In this document: positions 35,281 to 44,415 of the stretch, one piece after another
Layout of the letters: every line of letters begins with the position of its first letter
How positions within the stretch are numbered: position 1 is the first letter of the stretch
Assembly: GCA_964485235.1 (NCBI GenBank)
Contig: CAZAIO010000003.1
Coordinates: forward strand, 1 to 51,876
Length of the DNA stretch: 51,876 nt
Source: CAZAIO01 sp964485235
GTDB taxonomy: Bacteria > Chloroflexota > Dehalococcoidia > GIF9 > UBA5629
Direction of reading: 5' to 3'
The notes under the pieces: generated by a model
What the model was told of the DNA's origin: nothing
Seen by the model: the letters and a program-made list of their open reading frames with translations, nothing else
Databases searched by the model: none
Translations under genes and position numbers: made by a program

Positions 35281-35928
35281 TTGATTCATGCTGATCTCCA
35301 TGTCCATACCGAATATTCAAATGACAGTGCGACGACTCTCGATCAGGTAATCGAACAGTGTCTTCAGTCCGGCATTAACTGTGTGGCCATCGCCGATCAC
35401 GGTACAATAAGAGGAGCGATCAAACTAAAATCTATGGCTCCTTTTTATGTAATTGTTGCTGAAGAGATTATGACGCCTTATGGTGAAGTAATGGGGTTGT
35501 TTCTCGAAGAGGAAGTACCAAATCATCTTTCCCTCGAAGAAACTGTAAAATGCATAAAAGACCAGGGAGGTCTTCTCTGTATCCCGCACCCGTTCGACAG
35601 AGTGAGGCTATCGGCATTCAAGGCAAAAGGCCTGAAGAAGGTAATGCCTTCAGTCGATATTATCGAAGTATATAATTCGCGCAGCCTGACCCCCGGCAAC
35701 GAACTGCGCGCAAACCAGCTTGCCGACCGGTACGGCACATTGAAAAGCGCCGGAAGCGATGCACATACCCCCCAGGAAATCGGTCATGCGTATGTCAAAT
35801 TACAGGGATTCGAGACTAAAAACGAATTCATTGAATCGTTACGACAAGGCCGGATTGTCGGCCGTAAATCTAGTCCTCTAGTTCACTTTACGAGCACAGT
35901 GAATAAATTCAGACAAAACAATGTATGA
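35281..35928 (+). CDS. PHP-domain phosphoesterase
   Basis: A 215-residue PHP domain. Metal-binding motifs HADLHVHTEYSND at the N-terminus, IADHGTIRGA, CIPHPFD and GSDAHTPQEIG. Such stand-alone PHP proteins hydrolyse small phosphoesters (some act on nucleoside 3',5'-bisphosphates or oligonucleotides); the substrate is not evident. The start is TTG 4 bases after the efp stop, with weak AGGAT upstream. It is followed at 15 bases by the formyltransferase gene. Confidence 0.82.
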   Translation: MIHADLHVHTEYSNDSATTLDQVIEQCLQSGINCVAIADHGTIRGAIKLKSMAPFYVIVAEEIMTPYGEVMGLFLEEEVPNHLSLEETVKCIKDQGGLLCIPHPFDRVRLSAFKAKGLKKVMPSVDIIEVYNSRSLTPGNELRANQLADRYGTLKSAGSDAHTPQEIGHAYVKLQGFETKNEFIESLRQGRIVGRKSSPLVHFTSTVNKFRQNNV

Positions 35929-35943
35929 ATAGGGAGGTGTGTT

Positions 35944-36759
35944 TTGTTACGGATAGGCTGGTTTTCAACAGGCAGAGGTCCCGGTTCCCGGCAACTGCTC
36001 GAAGTAGTCAATAGCTATATTCAACGCGGTGAAATAGACGGGAAAATAGAGTTCGTTTTCTGCAACAGGGCGTCCGGTGAAAGTCCTCAAACTGATATCT
36101 TCTTCAGCCAGGTTCGTGACTATAATATTCCTCTCATCTGTTATTCCTCTCAAGAATTCAAGAATAGAATAACAAAATCGGGTGTTCACGATACACAGAC
36201 AATCGAACAACGCCGTGTTGCATTCGATAGAGAGGTTATGAAACTCTTTCAGAACTATACCGTCGATATCTGCGTCCTCGCCGGATATATGCTCATTGCA
36301 GGAGACGAAATGTGTGAGCGTTATAAGATGATTAATCTGCATCCCGCAACTCCGGACGGTCCCAAGGGCACCTGGCAGGAAGTAATATGGGATCTTATGA
36401 AGAACCAGTCAAGACAGTCCGGGGTTATGATACACCTAGCAACTCCGGAGCTTGATAGAGGCCCTGTTGTCACTTATTGTACTTACTCTATAACAGGCGG
36501 CGAGTTTGATAAATATTGGAAAGAGCTGGAAAATCATCCTGTGGAATCCATTAAGCGTGAACAGGGAGAAAACAACGAACTGTTTAAACTTATCCGCAAA
36601 TACGGGCTTGCAAGAGAACTTCCGCTTATCGTAGCAACTTTACAGACGTTGTGTAAAGGCGACGTTCGCATCGAATCAGGTAGGATCCTGGACAAACAGG
36701 GAAATCCTATTAAAGGCTATGACCTCAGCGATGAGATAAACAAAATGATTTCGCTATAG
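35944..36759 (+). CDS. Formyltransferase-family protein (PurN-like)
   Basis: A 271-residue protein with a formyltransferase N-domain. The catalytic triad is intact: N131 and H133 in MINLHPATPDGPKGTW and D171 in HLATPELDRGPVV. PurN itself is about 200 residues and begins IAVLxSGxGSN; here the start is IGWFSTGRGPGSRQLLE and there is an extra C-terminal 70 residues, so 10-formyl-THF is a likely cofactor but the acceptor need not be GAR. TTG start with a strong AGGGAGGTG upstream. Last gene of the plus-strand run. Confidence 0.7.
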   Translation: MLRIGWFSTGRGPGSRQLLEVVNSYIQRGEIDGKIEFVFCNRASGESPQTDIFFSQVRDYNIPLICYSSQEFKNRITKSGVHDTQTIEQRRVAFDREVMKLFQNYTVDICVLAGYMLIAGDEMCERYKMINLHPATPDGPKGTWQEVIWDLMKNQSRQSGVMIHLATPELDRGPVVTYCTYSITGGEFDKYWKELENHPVESIKREQGENNELFKLIRKYGLARELPLIVATLQTLCKGDVRIESGRILDKQGNPIKGYDLSDEINKMISL

Positions 36760-36864
36760 AATAAACTGTTTTTTATTCCACGGTGTTTCCTCTTTATAGC
36801 ACCTCGTAAGTAAACTGTAAATTCTAAAATTATATACACAACGTACTCAGAAATACTTTCTATC

Positions 36865-36905
36865 AAAAAAAAGCGGCTTAACATTTTACAAAATGTTAAG
36901 CCGCT
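36865..36905 (-). terminator. Strong intrinsic terminator for clpP
   Basis: AGCGGCTTAACATTTT (36872-36887) pairs perfectly with AAAATGTTAAGCCGCT (36890-36905). On the minus strand the hairpin is followed by a run of eight T, which makes it a strong terminator 76 bases after clpP; on the plus strand it lacks a T run but may still slow the formyltransferase transcript. Confidence 0.9.
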
Positions 36906-36981
36906 CATTATTAACGTTTATTCTACTGTCGTCTTACGTCAAAGACAATTATTAATCGACAGGACAACAAATTCTTGACTT

Positions 36982-37596
36982 CTATTTCTTTTCTGTTTCT
37001 TGAGGAGCAGAAAGGATTTCATCAACGATATGATACTCTACAGCCTGCTCGGCATTCAGATAAAAGTCCCTGTCCGTGTCATGGATAATTTTCTCCATAG
37101 GCTGTCCCGTATGTTTGACGATGATATTACGGATCATATCCTGTAACCTCATAATCTCACGCGCCGCGATCTCGATATCCGCCGCCTGTCCCTGAGCACC
37201 TCCAACAGCCTGGTGTAGATGTATCGTAGAGTTCGGCAAGGAATAACGTTTACCCTTTGCACCTGCACAGAGAATCACGGTTCCCATACTGGCAGCCATG
37301 CCCACACATATAGTCGATACATCGGGCTTTATAATCTGCATTGTATCGTAAATAGCCAGACCGGCACTTATTACGCCCCCCGGACAATGAATATAGAGGT
37401 TGATATCTTTATCAGGATCTTCTCTGGCCAGATAGAGCAATTGTGCAACGATTAGATTGGCCACCTGATCGTTTATTGGTGTTCCTAAAAATACGATCCT
37501 TTCTTTCAAAAGCAGCGAATAAATATCAAAAGCCCTTTCGCCTCTCACACCGCTCTCGATTACCATTGGTATAATATTTTCGAATTCATTCACCAT
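36982..37596 (-). CDS. clpP: ATP-dependent Clp protease proteolytic subunit
   Basis: A 204-residue ClpP. Catalytic triad S103 (GMAASMG), H128 (TIHLHQ) and D177 (TDRDFYL); their spacings of 25 and 49 residues equal those of E. coli ClpP. It forms a tetradecamer that degrades proteins fed by ClpX or ClpA/C. Directly downstream of tig (21 bases), the widespread tig-clpP order; clpX is not downstream here, since the terminator follows. Confidence 0.97.
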   Translation of the reverse strand: MVNEFENIIPMVIESGVRGERAFDIYSLLLKERIVFLGTPINDQVANLIVAQLLYLAREDPDKDINLYIHCPGGVISAGLAIYDTMQIIKPDVSTICVGMAASMGTVILCAGAKGKRYSLPNSTIHLHQAVGGAQGQAADIEIAAREIMRLQDMIRNIIVKHTGQPMEKIIHDTDRDFYLNAEQAVEYHIVDEILSAPQETEKK

Positions 37597-37617
37597 CGGT
37601 TCATCTCCTTCAATTTA

Positions 37618-38904
37618 TTATTCGGATTTTTCCTCTCCATTTGCTATCTTTGCTAATCTGTCAATTGTGTTACGGCCCAGCAGATATTGCTGGATAGATT
37701 GTCGTGATTGAGGCTGGTTAAAAAAGGTACGCATATTGTCGGCTTGCTCGCCGGCATCTTTGACCATTTTTTCTATTTCTTCATCAATCTCACTATCTTC
37801 CACTTTCACTTCATCTTTCTCTGCTATCTCAGTCAAGACAAGAGATCGAATAATTCTCTTTTCAGCAACCGGCCTCAATTCTTCACGATGTTCTTCCATG
37901 GTATGGTTTATGCTCGAAAGATAGTCTTCCAGTCCTTTTACACCGTCTTTGAACCTTCGACCCTCCTCTTCCAGCATATGATCAATTTCGTTCTCCACAA
38001 GTACAGGAGGATATATTACCTCACTTTGTTCGACAGCTGCATCAACCAATTTTTGTTCGAATTCCATTTTCTTCGTCGCTTCCGCTCTTGTTTTAATATT
38101 TTCAAATATCTGGTTCTTCAACGACGCAATATCTTCACTTCCAACTGCTTTAGCAAACTCATCATCGAGTTCCGGTAATTGTTTTTCTTTGATTTCGTTT
38201 AGCGTGACATTAAAGGCAAATACCTTGCCTGCCAGTTCCTGCACTTCGTAGTCATCCGGATAGGACAGAGAAAAAGTATTCGTCGTTCCTTTTTCCATGC
38301 CCAGTAGCTTGTCGGCAAATCCGGGTAACAATGTCTGTGACTCTTCACTTAGTTCATATACGTAGTCTTTCGAAGGCGGAAATTTTTGCTCCTCGCTTTC
38401 ACCTTCCACATCCATAGTGATGACATCTCCCATAGCCACCGGCCGTTCTACCGGGAGCAAAGTCGCCTGTTGTTTCCTCAAGCTATCAATTGCTTTCGTC
38501 ACATCCTCATCGGACACTTCAACCTTTTCCTGTTCCAGCCTGATACTCTGATAGTCCCCCAGTTTCACTTCAGGTTTTAAAGGCACTATGGCTTTGAATA
38601 TTACGGGTTCATTTTGTATCAGCTCAATTTCGGGACGTGCTATCGGGTCGATATTTTGTTCTTCCAGTGCCTTCTTGTATACTTCCGGAATAAGAAATTC
38701 CAGAGTCTCTTCAAGAAAGGCCTCTTTCCCGATATGACGTTCCAGCACTGACCGCGGTGTTTTTCCTTTTCTAAATCCTGGGATTCTCACCTTACCAACC
38801 AGATGGTTATAAGCTTTCTTCTCATATTCATCCTGTTCCCCATCTTCTATTTCGATGTTCAGTGCTATCTGGCTGTTTTCAAGTTTTTCTGCAGTGATCT
38901 TCAT
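37618..38904 (-). CDS. tig: Trigger factor
   Basis: A 428-residue ribosome-associated chaperone: the N-terminal ribosome-binding domain contains VRIPGFRKGKTPRSVLERHIG, the PPIase/FKBP-like domain follows (about 150-245, MGDVITMDVEGE), and the C-terminal chaperone domain is helical. Length and order are normal. It is co-transcribed with clpP. Confidence 0.96.
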   Translation of the reverse strand: MKITAEKLENSQIALNIEIEDGEQDEYEKKAYNHLVGKVRIPGFRKGKTPRSVLERHIGKEAFLEETLEFLIPEVYKKALEEQNIDPIARPEIELIQNEPVIFKAIVPLKPEVKLGDYQSIRLEQEKVEVSDEDVTKAIDSLRKQQATLLPVERPVAMGDVITMDVEGESEEQKFPPSKDYVYELSEESQTLLPGFADKLLGMEKGTTNTFSLSYPDDYEVQELAGKVFAFNVTLNEIKEKQLPELDDEFAKAVGSEDIASLKNQIFENIKTRAEATKKMEFEQKLVDAAVEQSEVIYPPVLVENEIDHMLEEEGRRFKDGVKGLEDYLSSINHTMEEHREELRPVAEKRIIRSLVLTEIAEKDEVKVEDSEIDEEIEKMVKDAGEQADNMRTFFNQPQSRQSIQQYLLGRNTIDRLAKIANGEEKSE

Positions 38905-38977
38905 ATAACTAAATTCCCATCCATTTGATAATGTTTATTTTTATTATAACATTTAAATTGTATACTTCTGTACTAAT

Positions 38978-40789
38978 TTAATCCTGAGCAGCCTCATCGC
39001 CAACAACTTTTAAATGCAGTTCATCCATTTGTGCAGCAGATAAAACAGACGGAGCGTCAAAGAGTACATCTACTGCATTCTGGTTCTTGGGGAAAGCAAT
39101 AACCTCACGTATTGTTTTTTCTCCTGTCAATATCATAACAAAACGGTCTATCCCGGGAGCGATACCGCCATGAGGCGGAGCACCATATTCAAACGCTTCC
39201 ATAAGCTGTTCGAACTGTGCTGAAGCCTGTTCTATGGAATATCCTAATATCCGGAATATGTTTTCCTGAAGCTCCCGTTTATTTATCCTGATACTTCCGC
39301 TCGATAATTCAATTCCGTTACACACGATGTCATAATGCCGGGCTCTTACATTTGCAATGTCGGTCTGTAGCAACGGTATATCTTCTTCATATGGAGCGGT
39401 AAACGGATGATGCATAGAATCCCACCGTGCTTCCTCTACATTCCAATCGAATAGCGGGAAATCGACAATGAATGAAAACGCCAGCAAATTCGGGTCTGCC
39501 AGTTTCAATCGCGCCGCCATCTCCTGTCTTAACCCATCCAGTACGCGGTTCACCATGACATTGTCTCCGCCAACAACGAGAAGAAGATCGCCTGCCTTCG
39601 CCTCGAATCTACTGGCTATCTCTTTCATCTGTTCGATAGTCAGATGTTTTGCAGCTACGGATCTCACCGTCTCTGCAGATAAATTTTCGAGGTCGTTCCC
39701 GGACTCCGGTGCGATTGCCATCGTTACCAAGCCTTTAGCACCGAGATTTCGCGCCAGCCCTGTCAATTCCTCGATCTGTTTCTTTGAATAAGCGTAACAA
39801 CCGGATAAACATATTCCCCTCACTCTGCCGCCGTTATCGATTACAGAGCGAAATACCGCAAACTCCGATGAGGCGACGATATCTGAAAGGTCTTTTATCT
39901 CCATCCCGTACCGGATATCCGGTTTATCCGTACCGTATCTCTCCATAGCATCCTGATATTTGAGCCGTGGAAACGGCTTCAACAGACGCATTTCCGGCTT
40001 TACTGTTTCTACAATAGTAACAAACATATCTTCAAGGAGAGCTAATATGTCTTCCTCTTCGACAAAGCTCATTTCTATATCGAGTTGCGAAAATTCCGGC
40101 TGTCGGTCCGCCCTTGTATCCTCATCCCGAAAACACCGGGCGACCTGATAATACTTTTCAAATCCCGCAACCATCAAAAGCTGCTTAAGCTGCTGGGGAG
40201 ACTGCGGAAGTGCATAAAACTTGCCGGGTTGCACTCGGCTGGGGACGACATAGTCCCGCGCACCTTCCGGTGTACTCTTCATCAAGATCGGAGTCTCTAT
40301 CTCGATAAATCCTCTCGCATCGAGAAAATCACGCATGCATTTCACGACTTTATGACGAAGAATGATATTATCTTTCATTCGAGGACGTCTGAGATAGAGA
40401 TAACGGTATTTAAGAAGAAGGTTTTCATCGACTTCAACATCCTCGTTGATGTAAAAAGGAGGAGTTTTCGATGTATTCAGTATTTCCGCTTCACGGACCA
40501 GCACCTCTATATCGCCGGTAGAGAGGTTTCTATTCTCAGTGCCTTCAGGACGTTGAGAAACTTCACCGGTCACCCTGACCACATATTCTGTCCGCAATTC
40601 ATAGGCAAGTGCATGAGCCTGTTGATTAATTTCGGGGTTAAAGACCAGTTGCGTGATCCCTCTGACATCACGCAAATCGATAAAAACAAGGCCGCCGTGG
40701 TCCCGCCGCCTGTGCACCCAGCCGGCGAGCGTCACGGTAGCTCCGATATTTTCCTTTGTTAGCTCTCCACAACTGAAATTTTTTAGCAA
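38978..40789 (-). CDS. aspS: Aspartyl-tRNA synthetase
   Basis: A 603-residue bacterial-type class II synthetase: anticodon-binding OB domain (AGWVHRRRDHGGLVFIDLRDVRG), motif 2 (CFRDEDTRADRQPEFSQLDIEMSF), GAD insertion domain, and motif 3 (GIAPGIDRFVMIL). I start at TTG 40789, which has AGGAGG 5 bases upstream; the in-frame TTG at 40807 coincides with the predicted transcription start and would put the Shine-Dalgarno inside the gene. The large GAD insert marks the bacterial type, but whether it charges tRNA-Asn as well cannot be told here. Confidence 0.95.
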   Translation of the reverse strand: MLKNFSCGELTKENIGATVTLAGWVHRRRDHGGLVFIDLRDVRGITQLVFNPEINQQAHALAYELRTEYVVRVTGEVSQRPEGTENRNLSTGDIEVLVREAEILNTSKTPPFYINEDVEVDENLLLKYRYLYLRRPRMKDNIILRHKVVKCMRDFLDARGFIEIETPILMKSTPEGARDYVVPSRVQPGKFYALPQSPQQLKQLLMVAGFEKYYQVARCFRDEDTRADRQPEFSQLDIEMSFVEEEDILALLEDMFVTIVETVKPEMRLLKPFPRLKYQDAMERYGTDKPDIRYGMEIKDLSDIVASSEFAVFRSVIDNGGRVRGICLSGCYAYSKKQIEELTGLARNLGAKGLVTMAIAPESGNDLENLSAETVRSVAAKHLTIEQMKEIASRFEAKAGDLLLVVGGDNVMVNRVLDGLRQEMAARLKLADPNLLAFSFIVDFPLFDWNVEEARWDSMHHPFTAPYEEDIPLLQTDIANVRARHYDIVCNGIELSSGSIRINKRELQENIFRILGYSIEQASAQFEQLMEAFEYGAPPHGGIAPGIDRFVMILTGEKTIREVIAFPKNQNAVDVLFDAPSVLSAAQMDELHLKVVGDEAAQD

Positions 40790-40813
40790 GAAAGCCTCCT
40801 GATTCAAATGAAG

Positions 40814-40842
40814 ATTATAGCTGGTACAGTGCGATTATTCAA
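40814..40842 (-). promoter_or_regulatory. aspS promoter
   Basis: On the minus strand TTGAAT (40842-40837) and TATAAT (40819-40814) are 17 bases apart; transcription is expected to start near 40807, giving an 18-base leader to the TTG start. Confidence 0.65.
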
Positions 40843-40954
40843 AATTACTGTACATGTCCGATTATATGAGTCACAATTCCTACAGTGTCTCAATAATATT
40901 ATGCGATTGTACCATAGACAGCATTGCAGTTGATAAGAAGGAATGTGGAACATA

Positions 40955-40974
40955 GAAAAGCTACCCTGCTTTTC
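40955..40974 (-). terminator. Weak terminator candidate after dnaE2
   Basis: On the minus strand GAAAAGC-AGGGTA-GCTTTTC forms a 7-bp hairpin 36 bases after the dnaE2 stop. There is no following T run. The rest of 40843-41009 shows nothing else. Confidence 0.25.
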
Positions 40975-41009
40975 CAATAAAAGCCGCAGACTCATAATAA
41001 TACTTTATG

Positions 41010-44000
41010 TTAAGTGCCACCGTCTACAGCATTACCCCGCGCAGTACGCATCTCTATTAAAAGCGGGGAAAGAGAATCGGCAATAATTGAAACTGCTTTG
41101 GGACCCCGCCTTTGAATTTTTCCTTTTACCATAAGCCACCCGGTACGAAACAAAACATGGCCGCATTTCTCCTGGACATCGCCGAACACCGTTATATCGG
41201 CTACTCCCGTGCCGTCTTCCATTATCACGTATACCACTCTGTTTCCGTTTCGCGTGGGCGGGGTCTGGTAGCGGACCACCGATCCTATAATTGTAATGTT
41301 GCTTCCCGTAGCCGCAAACCGTATGTCTTTTATCCTGGTAAACCCTCCATCGTGATAATAAAAGTCCAGTGGATGCCCGGCCATGCTGAACGACAGAAGG
41401 TCCCATTGGGCAAGTATATCCGCTTTTCCACACCCGCGACCGATAAATCGATCCGGTGCCCGTTTCAATGGATCGCAAACCAGGAGAAGCCCCTGTCTTC
41501 CACCCGGTCCGTAGAGCCGGAGCGCTTCATCCGTAAGCACATTTTCCTGTATGGAATCGAAAGCACCGACATTTATCAGGTTCTCCACCACATTCCGAGG
41601 GGCACGCGTCCGGAGAATAAAATCATCGACCGAGTCGAACTCATGTTTGGCACGCTCCGAGATTATCGACTCCACCGTTTTACCCGATATTCCCTTCAAC
41701 TGCAAAAGGCCTACCCTGATCCGGCCGTTCTCAACGGTATATTGCGCGCACGACCTGTTCACATCAACAGGAAGTATCCCGACCCCGAACCGTTTTGCAT
41801 CATCGAGGAGCACCCGGACAGGATAATAGCCCATAGGCTGATTTGAAAGCAACGCAGCAAAAAACTCCGCGGGATAATGGTATTTTAGCCACAGTGTCTT
41901 ATAAGCAAGATCTGCATACGTGACCGCATGGGCCTTGCAGAACCCGTATGCAGCAAACGCAGCGAGCTGTTCAAAGACTTCTTCCGCGACAGGCCCGGGT
42001 ACCCCGCTCTTTAATGCACAGGAAATAAACTCATCCCGCATTTTCTCCATCTCGGCCCTCGTGCGATCATGCGTCATCGCCCGCCTGAAGCCGTCTGCCT
42101 CAGCATAACTCATTCCCGCCAGGTCATGGGCAACCTTCAAGACCTGCTCCTGATACAATATCACCCCCGAGGTCTCGTGCAGGGCATTCTTAAGCCGTGG
42201 ATGAAGGTAGGTCACCTGCTCGGCCCCGCGTCTTCGCAACAGGTACGATTTGTCCATATTCGACTTGAGGGGACCGGGTCTGACCAGAGAGATCGAAATG
42301 ATGATATCCTCAAAACACCGGGGAAGAAGCCTGCCTGCCATTTCTCGTTGTGCCGGTGATTCCAGTTGAAACGTGCCGATAGCCTTCCCGTCTCTGAGCA
42401 TGGCAAAAACACCCGGATCGTCATCGGGTATTTTCCCGATGTCAATCGCAGTGCCATACCTGTTCTTAACGGACGCGAGCGTATCTTCAATGACCGTGAT
42501 AGTCGGCAATGCCAGGAGGTCCATTTTCACAATGCCCAGTTTTTCTATATCGTCTTTATCATACTGGCTTATCACATCGCCACCGCTCGATCGCTCAAGG
42601 GGGACCAGTCCCGACAGGTCTCCATTGCCGATCAACAGTCCCCCCAGGTGTACCGACATATGCTTGGGGAAGCGGTCTATCGCCACACAGAGCTTAAAGA
42701 AATCAGCATATTCTTTCTTTTTGTAGACCTCGCATGTGCTGAGTTCTGGAAGAGTATCGATCTTATCCATGAGCCTTGATGCCGACAGATAATGAATACC
42801 GCTGCATGCATCTTCAATGACATCCTGAGGTACCTGTAACGCTTTTCCGGCATCGCGGATAGCGCCCCGGGCCATGTAAGTATTAATAGTTCCGACACAG
42901 CATACATTCTCATCACCATACTTCCGGTAGATATAGTCCCGGACTGCATCCCTGTGCCGCCTGTCGATATCCAGATCGATATCGGGCAATTCACGCCGCT
43001 GTGAATGCATGAAACGTTCAAAGAGCAGCGCGTGCGCGACAGGATCGACAACGCTGATGCCCAGCGAATAGACAACAATGCTATCTGCAGCGCTTCCCCT
43101 TGCCTGGCACCATATCCCCTGCTCCTTCGCCCAACGGACTATATCCCACACAACAAGAAAATAGGCACAAAACCCAAGTTTGCATATTATGTCAAGTTCA
43201 TATTCCAGGCGGTCCTTGATGCCCGGCGTGATCACTCCATATTTTCCCAGCGCTCCGGCAAATACCAGTTGCGATAGATAGCTACGGTCAGTTTCTCCGT
43301 CAGGTACCTTGAACACAGGAAACCGGGGAACCCCCAGTTCCAAATCCAGCGTGCACAGCGAAGCTATCTCTTCCGTCATATCTACCGCCTCAGGACAATC
43401 TCTGAATAGATGGCGCATTTCCGCATCGGTCTTGAGGTACTGTTCAACTGTGCGGTACCCTGCTCTTTTCGAGATAGGACAATTTTGCCCGACGGCATTA
43501 AGCAACTCTTTTATTTTGTAGTCTTTCATCGCCACATAGTGCACATTGTTTGTAGCGACTACGGGTATACGCTCTTCCCTGCCGAGGGCAATGAGCGCCG
43601 GAGTAATATCCGGCCCGGTTTCCGAAGGATAACGTATCAGTTCAATGAAAAAGCCATCCTTGAAAATATGCCGGTAAAATTGTGCCGCATCTCTCGCTGC
43701 TCCGGTATTGCCCTTTGCAAGAAAAGCGGAAAGTTCTCCTTTCCTGCATCCTGACAGAGCTATCAGACCGGCGCTGAACTTATCGAGCATATCGCTCGAT
43801 GCACACACCCTCCCGTGCCGTCCTGACAAATGCGCAGCAGTCAAAAGCCTGCACAAATTTGAATAGCCCTGCCTGTCCCGGCACAACAGGGTAAGGTGTG
43901 AACCGTTTTCAAGTTCAATCTCTGCTCCCGGTATCGGCTTGATGCCCATCCGTTTTGCTTTTTCATAAAACTTAACCGTCCCTGTCATTCTATTGTGGTC

Positions 44001-44117
44001 GGTAAGTGCCAGAGCAGGCATATCCAGTGCTGCCGCCCTTTCAAGAAGCTTCTCGATAGAAGAAGCCCCGTCAAGAAAGCTATAATACGAATGAACGTGA
44101 AGATGTATAAAACCCAT
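41010..44117 (-). CDS. dnaE2: DnaE-type DNA polymerase III alpha, DnaE2/ImuC-like
   Basis: A 1035-residue C-family polymerase: N-terminal PHP domain (FIHLHVHSYYSFLDGAS, LALTDHNRMTG), palm with catalytic Asp in LPDIDLDIDRRHRD, the block IWCQARGSAADSIVVYSLGI, helix-hairpin-helix (LLQLKGISGKTVESI) and a C-terminal OB fold (TPPTRNGNRVVYVIMEDGTG). Replicative DnaE is nearer 1150-1200; the short length and these motif variants resemble the error-prone DnaE2/ImuC group. I start at 44117 because transcription predicted from the promoter at 44171-44200 begins downstream of the longer frame's start at 44225. Its base composition looks more GC-rich than its neighbours. Alone on its strand; no ImuA or ImuB adjacent. 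Confidence 0.75.
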   Translation of the reverse strand: MGFIHLHVHSYYSFLDGASSIEKLLERAAALDMPALALTDHNRMTGTVKFYEKAKRMGIKPIPGAEIELENGSHLTLLCRDRQGYSNLCRLLTAAHLSGRHGRVCASSDMLDKFSAGLIALSGCRKGELSAFLAKGNTGAARDAAQFYRHIFKDGFFIELIRYPSETGPDITPALIALGREERIPVVATNNVHYVAMKDYKIKELLNAVGQNCPISKRAGYRTVEQYLKTDAEMRHLFRDCPEAVDMTEEIASLCTLDLELGVPRFPVFKVPDGETDRSYLSQLVFAGALGKYGVITPGIKDRLEYELDIICKLGFCAYFLVVWDIVRWAKEQGIWCQARGSAADSIVVYSLGISVVDPVAHALLFERFMHSQRRELPDIDLDIDRRHRDAVRDYIYRKYGDENVCCVGTINTYMARGAIRDAGKALQVPQDVIEDACSGIHYLSASRLMDKIDTLPELSTCEVYKKKEYADFFKLCVAIDRFPKHMSVHLGGLLIGNGDLSGLVPLERSSGGDVISQYDKDDIEKLGIVKMDLLALPTITVIEDTLASVKNRYGTAIDIGKIPDDDPGVFAMLRDGKAIGTFQLESPAQREMAGRLLPRCFEDIIISISLVRPGPLKSNMDKSYLLRRRGAEQVTYLHPRLKNALHETSGVILYQEQVLKVAHDLAGMSYAEADGFRRAMTHDRTRAEMEKMRDEFISCALKSGVPGPVAEEVFEQLAAFAAYGFCKAHAVTYADLAYKTLWLKYHYPAEFFAALLSNQPMGYYPVRVLLDDAKRFGVGILPVDVNRSCAQYTVENGRIRVGLLQLKGISGKTVESIISERAKHEFDSVDDFILRTRAPRNVVENLINVGAFDSIQENVLTDEALRLYGPGGRQGLLLVCDPLKRAPDRFIGRGCGKADILAQWDLLSFSMAGHPLDFYYHDGGFTRIKDIRFAATGSNITIIGSVVRYQTPPTRNGNRVVYVIMEDGTGVADITVFGDVQEKCGHVLFRTGWLMVKGKIQRRGPKAVSIIADSLSPLLIEMRTARGNAVDGGT

Positions 44118-44170
44118 CGCGGTACCGAACCGATATTCACTATCCTGCAAATAATAAAACAGATATACCC

Positions 44171-44200
44171 AGTATAATAGAACAAATGTACTACTGTCAA
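44171..44200 (-). promoter_or_regulatory. dnaE2 promoter with candidate LexA operator
   Basis: On the minus strand TTGACA (44200-44195) and TATACT (44176-44171) are 18 bases apart. The spacer contains GTAC-ATTT-GTTC (44191-44180), one base off GAAC-N4-GTTC. Aligned to the lexA operator, AGTACATTTGTTC and AGAACATTAGTTT agree at 10 of 13 positions. A repressor bound here would block RNA polymerase. Confidence 0.6.
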
Positions 44201-44286
44201 GCCGTATCCTGCATCTACCGGTCAACCGTTCCTATCCGGTCGGGTTTAAAAAAAAGAACGTGATTCTTACCATATGTATATTTTTC

Positions 44287-44315
44287 TTGACGCCAGACCA
44301 GAGAGATATTATTAT
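44287..44315 (+). promoter_or_regulatory. Promoter of the aminotransferase gene
   Basis: TTGACG (44287-44292) and TATTAT (44310-44315) are 17 bases apart, leaving a leader of about 95 bases before the ATG at 44416. I recognise no riboswitch in that leader. Confidence 0.5.
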
Positions 44316-44415
44316 TTACCGTTATAGCCTTGTAACAGCATGGTACATGAAACTACCTCGCAGCAAGTGTTACCACGAGTGATAATGATATCGATCAAGG
44401 CGGGAAGGAAACCAG

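Noticed and set aside
40085..40762. Plus-strand open frame of 225 codons over aspS
   Set aside because: Antisense shadow; His/Phe/Arg-rich, no domain, no ribosome-binding site.
41112..41846. Plus-strand open frame of 244 codons over dnaE2
   Set aside because: Antisense shadow in the GC-rich polymerase gene, where stops are rarer by chance.
44118..44225. N-terminal extension of dnaE2 (36 codons)
   Set aside because: It overlaps the predicted promoter and start site; the conserved PHP domain begins at MGFIHLHVHS.
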